DNA of 64,000 nt from Nocardia uniformis NBRC 13702 (lineage in GTDB: Bacteria > Actinomycetota > Actinomycetes > Mycobacteriales > Mycobacteriaceae). Made by a program: the position numbers and the translations under genes. The stretch covers positions 1 through 64,000 of the forward strand of contig NZ_BDCE01000046.1 of NCBI RefSeq assembly GCF_001613345.1, in the 5' to 3' direction. Positions 26,922 to 35,969 of this stretch are shown here, one piece after another; position 1 is the stretch's first letter; the number at the start of each line of letters is the position of its first letter. Under the pieces are notes generated by a model. It was given only the letters and a program-made list of their open reading frames with translations. It ran no database searches and was not told the DNA's origin.

Positions 26922-27638
26922 CTAGAGCCCTGCGGAGTGCTCGGCGGTCAGGACATGGAAGGCTCGGTAACTTGTGCCAACCCGGGTGTGCGCGGTGACG
27001 GTGAACCCGGCCGCCGCCAGGGCGTCGACGATCGCCGTCACCGGCCGCAGGCGAAGCACACCGACCGAAAAGGGCAGTTCGGCCATGTAGTCGGGGTCGC
27101 CGAGGCCGAGCACCAGCCGCCCGCCCGGCCGCAATATCCGCGCCAGCTCACCCAGCGACGCCGCCAACGCGGTGTCCGGCACGTAGTAGATCGTGTTCAC
27201 CGTCCCCAGGGCGTCGACACTGCTGTCCGGCAAGGGAATCCGGTCCATCGACGCACGCAGCAGACGCAGCCGACCCGTCCGCAGCGGCCCGCGGAAGCGG
27301 CGGCGCGCATCGGCGATGGCGGTGGCGGACATGTCCACGCCGTACACGCTGCCGTGTTGTCCTACCTGTTCCAACAGCAACCGCAGGCTCAGGCCGCCGC
27401 CGAAACCCACATCGGCGACGATCTCGCCGGGCGCGACCTGGAGCGCGGCGAGACTGCCGGTGATCGGGCCGTGATTGCGGCGGTTGAGCACCCAGCCAAT
27501 AACCCGCCCGGGGACGCCGCGGGGATGGCCGAGCTGAGCCGCGAACAGGCGCATAGCCATATCTGTGATCCCCACAGCGGCCAGTCTGACACGCCGCCGG
27601 GCAACGCGCGGGCCGATGACACCCGCTTGGGCGATCAT
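26922..27638 (-). CDS. Class I SAM-dependent methyltransferase
   Basis: 238 residues from the ATG at 27638, preceded by ggagg with a 9-base spacer; a start 12 codons upstream is possible. Motif I VADVGFGGGLSLRL (~74-87), an acidic residue ending the second strand (VYGVDMSATAI), LPDSSVDALGTVNTIYYV (post-I/II) and ELARILRPGGRLVLG (motif III) identify a Rossmann methyltransferase of the UbiE/small-molecule type. The hydrophobic N-terminal ~50 residues may associate with membrane. The substrate is unknown. It is convergent with the HTH gene, with no intergenic space. Confidence 0.8.
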   Translation of the reverse strand: MIAQAGVIGPRVARRRVRLAAVGITDMAMRLFAAQLGHPRGVPGRVIGWVLNRRNHGPITGSLAALQVAPGEIVADVGFGGGLSLRLLLEQVGQHGSVYGVDMSATAIADARRRFRGPLRTGRLRLLRASMDRIPLPDSSVDALGTVNTIYYVPDTALAASLGELARILRPGGRLVLGLGDPDYMAELPFSVGVLRLRPVTAIVDALAAAGFTVTAHTRVGTSYRAFHVLTAEHSAGL

Positions 27639-27743
27639 CCGGGCATTCCTCCGGGTGTTCGTCCGGGCGATCATCCGTTCTCACCTCGCCGTCCGGCGAG
27701 TCGAATTCAGACAACAGATGATCACACCAGGCCAGGAGAGGAG

Positions 27744-29162
27744 ATGGGCCCGATGACGAGAACCGGGTTGCCAGCGCAATGCCAGTCCCGGCCGATGCAG
27801 TTCCGGGGTGAGCTCGGTGCGTTTATCCGGGCGGCCACCGCGTACTACCTCGGCGCATCGGCCGACAACAGTCCGGGGTTATCCGAGTTGGGCAGTCCTG
27901 AGGAGCGACCGCGCAGAAATAGCCACGAACCAGCACACGACCCCTTGTGGATCGATCCGCAATTCATCCGCGCGCATTCCAATGGAGATAACGAGATGGC
28001 CGCCCCTTCATCCGACTCGGCAGACAACGAGTCGCCACGTCCTGTGTCGCCGGTCGATATGCCGACGCAGATCAACCGATGCCAGCATTCGCACGAAGCC
28101 CACGACCATGCGCCACAGTACTGGGCGATCGCCGAACGACTCAATGGCAGCGGGCAGGATCCGACCGTGGTGCTCGACAGTGGGAGGCCGCGAAAGTTCG
28201 CGCACCTTCACCGTGTCACCATCGCCCCGGGTCTGGGGATCGCGCAGCGGCTCGGGCCTTTGATCGCGCGTTGTGCCGCCATGCGCCGGATGGTCACCGA
28301 GCGAGCTGGTATGGCTTGTGGCGCGCCGATGGAGATCGTCGCCGTCCCGGTACCAGGACCCTACGGCGATACCCGGGCGGTGTCCCTGTGGGCAGGCGCT
28401 GCCGGGGAGCCGATGCCACCACTACCGGCAGTCGGGATCGTCGAATGCGATGCTGCGGTCGTGGTCGCCGCATGCCCCACCGCTCGGGCGATCTTGTTCG
28501 ACGGCCAGTTCCCCGAGGGGCTGGTCCTTCCGGAGATGCTGTCACGTTTCGATCGCTTCGACGACCGATCCGACTTCCTCGCCCTACTGAGCCTGCACAA
28601 CCCCGTCGATTCCTGGATCGGCTGCGCAACAAGGACTTTCGCCGACGGTACAACTCACCGGCTCCATATCGCAGCACGCGCGTCGGGGCAGGGAATCACC
28701 CGTAGCCTGCGCGCGGTGGTATGCGATATCACCAATTCCGAGAGCGCACCGGCGAAACCGGACATGTACTCTAGCGCGCTCAAGCACACGCCGATACTTC
28801 CGGGACATGCGGTGGCCCTGATCGACCTCTCCTCGATGGTCGTGCACGACTGGGTAGCGAACAAGGGCGACCGGATAGGCGGGTGGCGACACCACCGCCC
28901 CCTGCTCCACCCCGCCGATCAGGCATTGATCATCGAAACCTGCCATGAGATGCGTGTCGGCACCCGAGCCGATGCCAGGATTTGCGCGCGGGTCCGCTTC
29001 GACCCGTCCGATCAATGGATCACCCTGGAATCACGGTGGACGCGCATCATCACCGGCGATCAACCACAGGCACTGGTCGACATCGAAGTGGTCGCACCCG
29101 TACCAGCCTCGGTTGTCGACCACTGCCCGTGGTGTGAAGAAATAGCGGACGAAGCTGCATGA
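27744..29162 (+). CDS. GAF/PAS-type sensor-like protein, paralogue of the gene at 24031
   Basis: 472 residues from the ATG at 27744 (aggag at 27734-27738); the ATG at 27753 is an alternative. The first ~125 residues are low-complexity and hydrophilic. From ~DPTVVLDSGRPRKFAHL it follows a GAF-like half (PLPAVGIVECDAAVVVAACP) and a C-terminal half with HAVALIDLSSMVVHDWVANKGDRIGGWRHHR-type sequence and PSDQWITLESRWTRI, like PAS. No output domain. The shared opening and layout with the product of 24031-25113 suggest duplication with divergence. The frame is open well upstream of this start, through the methyltransferase region, so the 5' end is a judgement. Confidence 0.6.
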   Translation: MGPMTRTGLPAQCQSRPMQFRGELGAFIRAATAYYLGASADNSPGLSELGSPEERPRRNSHEPAHDPLWIDPQFIRAHSNGDNEMAAPSSDSADNESPRPVSPVDMPTQINRCQHSHEAHDHAPQYWAIAERLNGSGQDPTVVLDSGRPRKFAHLHRVTIAPGLGIAQRLGPLIARCAAMRRMVTERAGMACGAPMEIVAVPVPGPYGDTRAVSLWAGAAGEPMPPLPAVGIVECDAAVVVAACPTARAILFDGQFPEGLVLPEMLSRFDRFDDRSDFLALLSLHNPVDSWIGCATRTFADGTTHRLHIAARASGQGITRSLRAVVCDITNSESAPAKPDMYSSALKHTPILPGHAVALIDLSSMVVHDWVANKGDRIGGWRHHRPLLHPADQALIIETCHEMRVGTRADARICARVRFDPSDQWITLESRWTRIITGDQPQALVDIEVVAPVPASVVDHCPWCEEIADEAA

Positions 29163-29464
29163 GCCAACGAAATGCCATGAAATACCCGCAGAAACCATAA
29201 TCTATCCGAACAGTACGATAAATTTCCTTGCCGTGACATCTAGAATGAGCTAAATTATTCAGTAAGACCTTCTTCGGAGGTCACTCCCGGCACCCGCCGT
29301 GCGGAACCGGATGAATAACCAAACATTCCCCTGCGCCCCAGTCGAGCGATGACCGAGTGCTGCAATTCACGGAATGCACGGTAAACCCTGAGAGACCCTC
29401 GATGAATTCCGGGCAGATTGGCGACAATCCCGGATCGGCGACGGGTCGGATGGGAGATGATGCG
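29163..29464. other. Intergenic interval, comparatively AT-rich
   Basis: About 300 bases with no supported gene. The first ~110 bases are clearly AT-richer than the surroundings (for example ctaaattattcagtaag near 29250), which fits a promoter region for the small gene downstream or a junction of transferred DNA. Confidence 0.35.
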
Positions 29465-29641
29465 ATGAAGATCCTCGACCACGGGTGCCGCCGATCCCAT
29501 CGGCCCGGCACCGACCGGCCAGTACTGGTCTGGGACCCGGCGCTGAGCGAGCGATTCGAGCGACTCTACGATGAAATGATCGACCGCGAATTGCGATGGC
29601 GCCGCCGTGCCAGGCCTCCCCGGATGCTCGACGACGAATAA
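29465..29641 (+). CDS. Small hypothetical protein
   Basis: 58 residues starting MKILDHGCRRSHRPG and ending in an Arg-rich helix and acidic terminus (RRRARPPRMLDDE). The ATG follows gggag at a workable distance; an in-frame ATG 21 codons upstream is an alternative. The helix VWDPALSERFERLYDEMIDREL is a clean amphipathic segment. No function is recognised. Confidence 0.4.
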   Translation: MKILDHGCRRSHRPGTDRPVLVWDPALSERFERLYDEMIDRELRWRRRARPPRMLDDE

Positions 29642-29896
29642 TGCGGACCATCCCTCGATTGCGCGATTATTTCGGCTCGTAAGCCCATACGGTCAACGGG
29701 CAGTCGTGAGCTGCCCTCGAATTCAGACAAACAATTTCCGCCCCGTTGCTGCGCTTTCGTTTGGAGCTGACGCAATTCAGGGTGCGGGATCGACTCTGCC
29801 GTCAACCAAACGGGTGATGAGAATCCGGCGACGATATTTCCTGGCCGAGAGTCGCATGCTCAGCCCTGCGTCCGGCAGGTGGAATGGAGGTGCGCG

Positions 29897-30142
29897 GTGA
29901 CAGATAAACCGTGTATTTACTGCGGCCGTATGGGCCGTGATCGAGTCCTGAATATTCACCAGATCAGCGAACGGACCGGACATTCACCGGACCGGATCAG
30001 GCATCTGCGTGCGCAAGGGCATCCCCTGTATTCGCGTGCCTGGAAAAGCGGTGACGCCGCGAACGCCCCGATCTTCCTCGAAGCGTCGGTGGTCGAGGAA
30101 TGGATCCGGGCACGCAAATCCGCACAGGAGCAGCGGCGATGA
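29897..30142 (+). CDS. Small HTH DNA-binding protein with N-terminal CxxC
   Basis: 81 residues from GTG (ggagg six bases upstream). It begins with a CIYCGR motif, then LNIHQISERTGHSPDRIRHLRAQG and a winged segment ending in EASVVEEWIRARK, as in excisionase or MerR-like HTH proteins. Its stop overlaps the start of the cutinase-like gene (ATGA), so it heads the conjugation operon and may regulate it or bind the element DNA. The function is inferred from fold and position. Confidence 0.6.
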   Translation: MTDKPCIYCGRMGRDRVLNIHQISERTGHSPDRIRHLRAQGHPLYSRAWKSGDAANAPIFLEASVVEEWIRARKSAQEQRR

Positions 30143-32073
30143 GGATCGGCGACCTGTTCAGGAGGAGCCGTGGCCGCAGCGACCGCACACGACGTTGGCC
30201 TGTGACGGTGGCGTTGACCGCGGCGTGGGCCACTGGACTGGCACTGACCGCATGCCCTGGATTGGCTGCCCCGGCACTGGCCAGCAGCGAGTCCGGGTGT
30301 CCAGCCGTGATGGGGGTGTTCCTGCCGGGGACCTGGGAGACGAACACCGGAGCCGACGAAACCCGCGCCGTGGGGCTGCTGGCCCCGGTCGCGACGACGC
30401 TCGCCGAGCGGTACGGCGGCGATTTCGAGTTCCGATTCCCGGCGTATGCAGCGGCCGCGTTTGACGGCATGGCCTACGGCGACAGCAAAGACACCGGCGT
30501 GGCCGCAGCACGGCGGGTCATCGGTGACGCAGCGACTCGTTGCCCGGCAACGAAATTTGTCCTGGCCGGATACAGCCAAGGCGCCGACGCCATGGGCGAT
30601 GTCGCCGCCTCGGCCGGATGCTCGGGCGACCCCGTCAGCGCCGATCGTGTCCTGGCTGTCGGTCTGATCGCTGATCCGCGACAAGGCACCGCGGGCGGCA
30701 AACTCGTCGGCCCGCAGGTCGACGGGCAAGGCATCGCCGGCCCCCGCGATAGCGGGTTCTGCGCGCTGTCGGCGGTGACCGCCGAGATCTGCGCGACCGG
30801 GGACAAATACTGCGCCACCAACGCCACCGAGAACCCGATCACCGCAGGTATCGGGCAGGCGTTGACCCAAGCAGGAGTCGAGCACAACGACCTCGCCAGC
30901 GCACTGACCACGGACCTGTCCACTGCCGATATCACCGAGCTGCCCACCGCCGTCGAACAACTCGGTTCGACCTCGGGCACCGAACTGGGGTCGGCTACCA
31001 AGACTGTCACCGACTCGCTGGGTTCACTGGCCGCGCTCGGTAACTGGGTCGAGGACAATCCCTCGGCACGCGCACGCTTGGACCAGGCAGCCGACGGCAC
31101 CGCGGAGAAAGCCGCCGCCGGAATCCTCGACGGCCTGCGCGAGTCGAACATCGGCGCTGCGCTGGACTCGCTGGCCCAGGTCGGACTCCGCCTGGCCGAG
31201 ACCCACGCCGCCGATACCGCGGCAGCCACCGCGGCGCAGGCCGCCGACTCGGTCACCCCACTGACCGATGCGGTCACCTCGACTGAATCGGAAACCATCG
31301 CCCAGGCCGCGCAGGTGCTGGCGGTGCTCAAACCGTCGGTGGTGTTCGACCAGCTGATGAACGTGGTTGATCACGGACTGGAGTTCGCGGTCGACATCCC
31401 CGCCTTGGTCGACGCATTGAACCGGATGCTCGGCGTGCTGGGCGATCCCGCGACCGACATCCCTGGCAAGGTCCGTGCATTGCACGGGGTGATCGGGGAA
31501 GTGAACACCCTGTTCGAGCCGCTGGTGGCGCTGGCCGACGGCGTCGACCTGCATACGGTGTCGCGGTTGATCGCGATGATCCCGGACACCACCGGGACCG
31601 CGCAGGTCGCCTCGATACTGGTCGGCCTTCTCGCGAATCTGGACGTCAAACAGCTGGCGTCACAGGTCGGGCGGCTCCAGGAGAACGTGTGGGCGCTGGC
31701 CGAAACCATCGCCGCGGGAGGCGATCTCCTCGCCATCGGTGCCCGGCTGCTGGAATTCGCCCCCACCGCACTGGGATTCGCCACCCTCGCGGTGCAGACC
31801 CTGACCGGTGAATCGACGACATCCTCAGACACCACAAGCACCGACATCGCCAGTGCCGCAAGGACTCTGGTCGCCTCCGCCGGAGGCGGCCAGGACGGCG
31901 CGGATGCGGTGGGACAGCTGTTGTCGGAGGGCCTGGAGGCGGTGGAGTTCCTGCTGTCGGGTGTGCATCAGGACTACGGCAACTATGTCGTGGACTCCGA
32001 TGGCCGGACCGCGGTGGTGTGGCTGACCGACTGGTTCAGCAACCGCATCCGCCAAGTCGTCGTGGTGCGGTGA
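30139..32073 (+). CDS. Secreted cutinase-family esterase with long C-terminal helical extension
   Basis: 644 residues. A signal peptide is visible (RRWPVTVALTAAWATGLAL, cleavage near ALA-SS at ~50). Residues ~53-250 form a cutinase-type alpha/beta hydrolase: nucleophile in GYSQG (Ser146), paired cysteines and a CATGDKYC segment that supplies the catalytic Asp in this family; a His follows (VEHND). The remaining ~390 residues are Ala/Thr/Leu-rich helices with no known domain. Cutinase-like proteins of mycolata hydrolyse lipid esters at the cell surface. Placed at the head of a conjugation operon, it may open the mycolate envelope for the secretion channel. That role is inference. Confidence 0.78.
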   Translation: MRIGDLFRRSRGRSDRTRRWPVTVALTAAWATGLALTACPGLAAPALASSESGCPAVMGVFLPGTWETNTGADETRAVGLLAPVATTLAERYGGDFEFRFPAYAAAAFDGMAYGDSKDTGVAAARRVIGDAATRCPATKFVLAGYSQGADAMGDVAASAGCSGDPVSADRVLAVGLIADPRQGTAGGKLVGPQVDGQGIAGPRDSGFCALSAVTAEICATGDKYCATNATENPITAGIGQALTQAGVEHNDLASALTTDLSTADITELPTAVEQLGSTSGTELGSATKTVTDSLGSLAALGNWVEDNPSARARLDQAADGTAEKAAAGILDGLRESNIGAALDSLAQVGLRLAETHAADTAAATAAQAADSVTPLTDAVTSTESETIAQAAQVLAVLKPSVVFDQLMNVVDHGLEFAVDIPALVDALNRMLGVLGDPATDIPGKVRALHGVIGEVNTLFEPLVALADGVDLHTVSRLIAMIPDTTGTAQVASILVGLLANLDVKQLASQVGRLQENVWALAETIAAGGDLLAIGARLLEFAPTALGFATLAVQTLTGESTTSSDTTSTDIASAARTLVASAGGGQDGADAVGQLLSEGLEAVEFLLSGVHQDYGNYVVDSDGRTAVVWLTDWFSNRIRQVVVVR

Positions 32074-33389
32074 TGGCCGCGCCGTGGGCGGTGCTCGTGC
32101 CGGTCGTGGCCATTGTCGCGATGACCGCGTTGATCCTCGGGTCCGGCGACCGAGCACCGGAGCGCGACGGGTGCCTGCCGGACATGCCCCGGCCTGTGCG
32201 ACAGCCGACCGCGCGCGTGGTGATGCCGCTACCGGAGGGCACCTACTCGGTGTCTTCCGGCTTCGGCCCCAGGGAGGGCGAGTTCCACCAAGGCGTGGAT
32301 CTGGCTGCGGCACAAGGCACTGCGATCCTGGCCGCCACCGATGGAGAGGTGACCGCGGCCGGTCCGGCGGACGGTTTCGGCAACTGGATCATCGTCGATA
32401 CCGACTTCGACGGGCAACGGCTCTCCACCGTGTACGGACACATATTCGACGACGACGTGAATGTGTCTGTCGGAGACCAGGTGTCGGCCGGGCAGCGGAT
32501 CGCAGCGGTGGGGTCGGCCGGGATATCGAGCGGCCCGCACCTGCATTTCGAGGTGGTGCCGGGCGGTCGCCTGCAAGGCGGTGACCGCATCGACCCAATG
32601 GCTTGGCTCGAACGCGCAGGCGCCCCCACCTCGACCACGCACACCACCCTCGCCGCCGAGCGGCGCGACGGGCCGGTGTCGTCGCGGGCACGGCTGCGCT
32701 GGGCCGCCGCCGCGGGTTTCGACACCGGGTGCGAACCGGTCGCCGTCGCGGCACCGGGGCCAGAGCTACGACCAGGCGTGGTGCCGCCGGAATACGAACC
32801 GTGGATTCGCCGCGCGGCAGGCACGTGCCCGGAGATCACCGCACCGCTGCTGGGTGGCCTGCTGCGCCAGGAGTCAGGATTCAACCGGTTCGCGGTGTCC
32901 CCGGCCGGCGCAGCAGGTCCCGCGCAGTTCATGCCCGGCACCTGGGCGTCGAACGGCATCGACGGCGACGGCGACGGTCGCATCGAGGTGACCTCGATAC
33001 CGGACGCGGTGATGTCGGCGGCCCGACACAGCTGCGACCTGATAGAGATCGCGAAATCCGGTGTGGCAGACGGCCGTCTGCGCGGTGACCTCATCGAGTT
33101 GTGGCTGAGCATGTACAACTGCGGGCCGGGCGGAACCTTCGACGCCGGCGGTGTGTGCCAGAACGCGGAAACACAGCACTACGTCAAAGCCGTCCCCGAA
33201 TGGGCGGCCGGCTACGCACTCACCGGTGACACCACCAGCACAAGCTATCGACGCCACTACCGATCCGGCCACCACAGCAGTCCACGGTCTTACCGAGCTG
33301 CCCCGTGTTCCGCACGCAGAGCCCGCCGCCTGGCCCCGCATGGCGAAAATGGCACGCCCGCACAGCAACTGGGAAAGGAGGGTTCGTGA
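32073..33389 (+). CDS. Cell-wall hydrolase: M23 peptidase plus lytic transglycosylase domain (VirB1-like)
   Basis: 438 residues. One N-terminal membrane anchor (AVLVPVVAIVAMTALILG). M23 endopeptidase domain at ~55-185 with zinc ligands in HQGVD (His72, Asp76) and HLHF (His156, His158). Then an SLT-type domain at ~240-370 with the catalytic Glu in RQESGFN (~267), followed by GAAGPAQFMPGTW and a calcium-loop-like DGDGDGRIE. Two wall-cutting domains in one protein are the usual VirB1/Tra-lysozyme partner of Gram-positive conjugation machines. The start overlaps the cutinase stop by one base and its stop overlaps the next gene. Confidence 0.85.
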   Translation: MAAPWAVLVPVVAIVAMTALILGSGDRAPERDGCLPDMPRPVRQPTARVVMPLPEGTYSVSSGFGPREGEFHQGVDLAAAQGTAILAATDGEVTAAGPADGFGNWIIVDTDFDGQRLSTVYGHIFDDDVNVSVGDQVSAGQRIAAVGSAGISSGPHLHFEVVPGGRLQGGDRIDPMAWLERAGAPTSTTHTTLAAERRDGPVSSRARLRWAAAAGFDTGCEPVAVAAPGPELRPGVVPPEYEPWIRRAAGTCPEITAPLLGGLLRQESGFNRFAVSPAGAAGPAQFMPGTWASNGIDGDGDGRIEVTSIPDAVMSAARHSCDLIEIAKSGVADGRLRGDLIELWLSMYNCGPGGTFDAGGVCQNAETQHYVKAVPEWAAGYALTGDTTSTSYRRHYRSGHHSSPRSYRAAPCSARRARRLAPHGENGTPAQQLGKEGS

Positions 33390-34744
33390 TGGATACCGAA
33401 CTCGAGAGTGTTGAGCGCGACGATTACAGCGCTGAGCAGCCGGTGGACCTGCGGCGCCAGCGCCTGCGCATCGGCAGCGACGACGGTGGCCCCGGTATCG
33501 GCGCCGACAGCGACGAACCGCGGACACAGGAGCAGGACGAGACCGACCGGGACGACGGTGACGACCCCTACGGCATCGGGGCCGCGAGCCTGGGTGGGCC
33601 TGCGGAACCGTCCGCGGATGAGATCGCCGCGGTGCGGGAAGCACGGTTGGCGATGCTGCTCAAACCTGCCCCCGGCGTGCACACCGACCCCGCACAGTGG
33701 GGGTGGCGCGGCCGGGTCAACGCACTGGGATTGTGGGTCCGTCCACGCCGCCGCAGCCCGGAAGTGACGTATCGGCAAGCGGTGGAACGCATTCGGCAGC
33801 CGCTGGCGGGCACCTCGGTGATCGTGGTGGCCAACCCGAAGGGCGGATCGGGGAAAACCCCGGCGACGGTGTTGCTGTCGGCGCTGCTCGGCCGCCATCG
33901 CGGGGGCCGGGTGGTGGCGTGGGACGCACACGAATCCTGCGGCACCCTCGCCGCCCGTGCCGCGCGCTGCCCCGGTCAGCACACCGTGTGGGACGTCCTG
34001 GCACATGCCCGGGAGCTGTGCACCGCCAACACCGATGCCTCGGGGCTGGCGCGGTTTCTGCAACGCCAGCCCACCCTGGACGAGGTGCTGGCCTCGGACC
34101 AGACCCCCGGCGGCAGTGTCTGCGTCGGCCGCGAGGAATGCGCCGCGATCCTGGCCGTCTTGCGTCGGCATCGGGAAATGGTGGTGATCGACACCGGCAC
34201 CAACGACCGCGCCGACGGTTTCCGATGGGCGATAGCGCATGCCACCCAGCTGGTGGTGCCGGTGATCGGCCGCCGTGACGTGATCGTCTCGGCTCTGCGC
34301 CTGCTCGACGGGCTCGCCGAGGACGGGTACGAGGAGCTGGCGTCGCGGGCGGTGATCGCCCTGTGCGACGCCGGACCGCAATGCCGGGACGTCGCCGACA
34401 CCCTGACTGCGGCGGGCATTACCCGGATCGTACGGACGCCGTTCGATCCGGTACTGGCCTCCGGTGACCGGATCGTACTCACACGGCTGGCACGCCACTC
34501 GGTGCGGGCATGGACTGAAGTCACCGCGACCGTCGTCGACGCCGTCGCGGAAAACCTTGTCGCGCGTCACCTTCCGATGGAATCGGGCTTCGTTCCCGAG
34601 GCCCGCTGGGCGGGCGGTACCGACGACGCGGCCCACCATCGGCTGTTGGCCTATGCCCTGCGGGAGGGGCAGCTCTCGCGCACACAGAAGATCCGTATCC
34701 CCGCCCCGGCTACCACGGTCGACGACCTCGACCCGGGCTGGTGA
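33389..34744 (+). CDS. ParA/MinD-like P-loop ATPase of the transfer operon
   Basis: 451 residues. The N-terminal ~140 residues are acidic and unstructured-looking. A deviant Walker A NPKGGSGKTPAT has its signature Lys at ~150. VVAWDAHES follows as switch I region and VVIDTGTNDRADG as Walker B/switch II. This is the SIMIBI ATPase fold of ParA/MinD. In actinobacterial conjugative elements such ATPases sit among the transfer genes and are thought to position the machinery or the DNA. No ParB partner or parS site is recognised here. Confidence 0.78.
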   Translation: MDTELESVERDDYSAEQPVDLRRQRLRIGSDDGGPGIGADSDEPRTQEQDETDRDDGDDPYGIGAASLGGPAEPSADEIAAVREARLAMLLKPAPGVHTDPAQWGWRGRVNALGLWVRPRRRSPEVTYRQAVERIRQPLAGTSVIVVANPKGGSGKTPATVLLSALLGRHRGGRVVAWDAHESCGTLAARAARCPGQHTVWDVLAHARELCTANTDASGLARFLQRQPTLDEVLASDQTPGGSVCVGREECAAILAVLRRHREMVVIDTGTNDRADGFRWAIAHATQLVVPVIGRRDVIVSALRLLDGLAEDGYEELASRAVIALCDAGPQCRDVADTLTAAGITRIVRTPFDPVLASGDRIVLTRLARHSVRAWTEVTATVVDAVAENLVARHLPMESGFVPEARWAGGTDDAAHHRLLAYALREGQLSRTQKIRIPAPATTVDDLDPGW

Positions 34745-34779
34745 GTGGCGTGATCACCCAGCAAGGAGGTGGCATCACG

Positions 34780-35178
34780 ATGAACACGAAAACTCGTGCC
34801 AGACAGTGTATCCAGGCAGTAGTCAGCGTCAGTGCGGTGTGCGCAGGTGCGGTGGCGCTGGCCTGCGTGGCGGCGGCTCCGGTATCGGCGCAGATACCGA
34901 ATCCGTTGGGTGGCATCAAACCGGATTTCGGATTGTTCGACGGCGCACTGGATGCGTCGTGGAAACGGATCGTGGCGTTCCTGTGGGCGCTGGTCGTCAT
35001 CGGGGCCGCGGTGCGGGTGATCGTCGGTGCGTTCAAGGTCAAACGCGCCAAGTCCCGTGGCTACACCAACGACCTCGCCGAAGGCAGCGAAGAGCTGCAG
35101 GACGCGTTGGTCTCCCTTGGCCTGGTCGGGCTCGCGTCCCCGATCGTGGCCACCGTGCTGTTCGTCGTCGGCGGTTGA
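34780..35178 (+). CDS. Pilin-like small secreted/membrane protein (VirB2-like position)
   Basis: 132 residues. The ATG at 34780 follows aaggagg at 34763-34769. Signal peptide (AVVSVSAVCAGAVALACVAA, cleavage near VSA-QI), then two hydrophobic segments (IVAFLWALVVIGAAVRVIVGAF and ALVSLGLVGLASPIVATVLFVVG) separated by a basic, polar loop (KRAKSRGYTNDLAEGSEEL). The size and two-helix hairpin match VirB2/TrbC-type pilins; the order relative to the VirB8-, VirB6- and VirB4-like genes also fits. Homology is not established. Confidence 0.6.
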   Translation: MNTKTRARQCIQAVVSVSAVCAGAVALACVAAAPVSAQIPNPLGGIKPDFGLFDGALDASWKRIVAFLWALVVIGAAVRVIVGAFKVKRAKSRGYTNDLAEGSEELQDALVSLGLVGLASPIVATVLFVVGG

Positions 35179-35204
35179 GACGACCGAAACAGGAGGTCGA
35201 AGCG

Positions 35205-35954
35205 ATGTACAAGCACAGGAATCGATTCGCTGCTCTGACACCGGAATCGGTCAACGCACCCACCCCCAACCAGTCGACCGGGCAGAAGGAGCCTCGGGCG
35301 CGGCGGATGCTGTCGCGGCGGTGGCTGATCGCGGCGATGGTGGCGATCTCGGTGGGTGCGGTAGGGCTGCTCGCGGCCCACTCGTGCAGTCCACAACCGG
35401 GCGGTGACCCCGATCCGATGAACACCGTGCGCGTAGCTCACGGCCCCACTGCGACCACAGAAGGTGTGCCGGTCGGGTATTCGCGTGATCGGGCCGGTGC
35501 GGCGACCGCAGCAGTCAACACGATCCAAGCACTGACCCAGGCCGGGCAGGGCCGGCTCCGGATGGCCACGGTCGAACACGCGATCGTCGCGCGCGATCCG
35601 GGGCCGGGACTGCGGCGGTCGCTGGGCATCGGCGCGAACCGCGCACCGGACCGCGGTGTGGTCAACCTCGTTCCCGCCGCGGTGTCGGTCCCGGAATTCT
35701 CCCCGTTCTCGGCGCGGGTGACGGTGTGGACGGTCGCGGTCTCGCGCGCGGCGATCAGCGACGGCGACCGGGTCTCGGTGATCACCGCGTGGGCCACCCA
35801 CACCGTGTCGCTGGTGTGGGAGGCCGAGGACTGGAAAGCCAAAGAGCTTGTCTCCCAGGTCGGTCCGACACCGGAGCAGACCGTGGCCCCCGACACGGGG
35901 TCACCGCTGAACGGAACCTTCGAATCCGGCTACTACAGCTTCTACGTGAACTGA
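35205..35954 (+). CDS. TcpC/VirB8-like conjugation channel protein
   Basis: 249 residues, aggagg nine bases before the ATG. A cytoplasmic basic N-terminus, a single membrane helix (WLIAAMVAISVGAVGLLAA) and an extracytoplasmic domain of ~180 residues ending in a strand-rich NTF2-like half (TVWTVAVSRAAISDG, TVSLVWEAEDWKAKEL). This is the topology of VirB8 and of TcpC in Gram-positive conjugation. Its neighbours support the call. Confidence 0.65.
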   Translation: MYKHRNRFAALTPESVNAPTPNQSTGQKEPRARRMLSRRWLIAAMVAISVGAVGLLAAHSCSPQPGGDPDPMNTVRVAHGPTATTEGVPVGYSRDRAGAATAAVNTIQALTQAGQGRLRMATVEHAIVARDPGPGLRRSLGIGANRAPDRGVVNLVPAAVSVPEFSPFSARVTVWTVAVSRAAISDGDRVSVITAWATHTVSLVWEAEDWKAKELVSQVGPTPEQTVAPDTGSPLNGTFESGYYSFYVN

Positions 35955-35969
35955 CAGGCGGTGAACAGG

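Noticed and set aside
33389..34744. Chromosomal partition ParA
   Set aside because: No ParB gene or parS-like sites nearby, and the gene is coupled to conjugation genes, so a transfer-linked ATPase is the better call.
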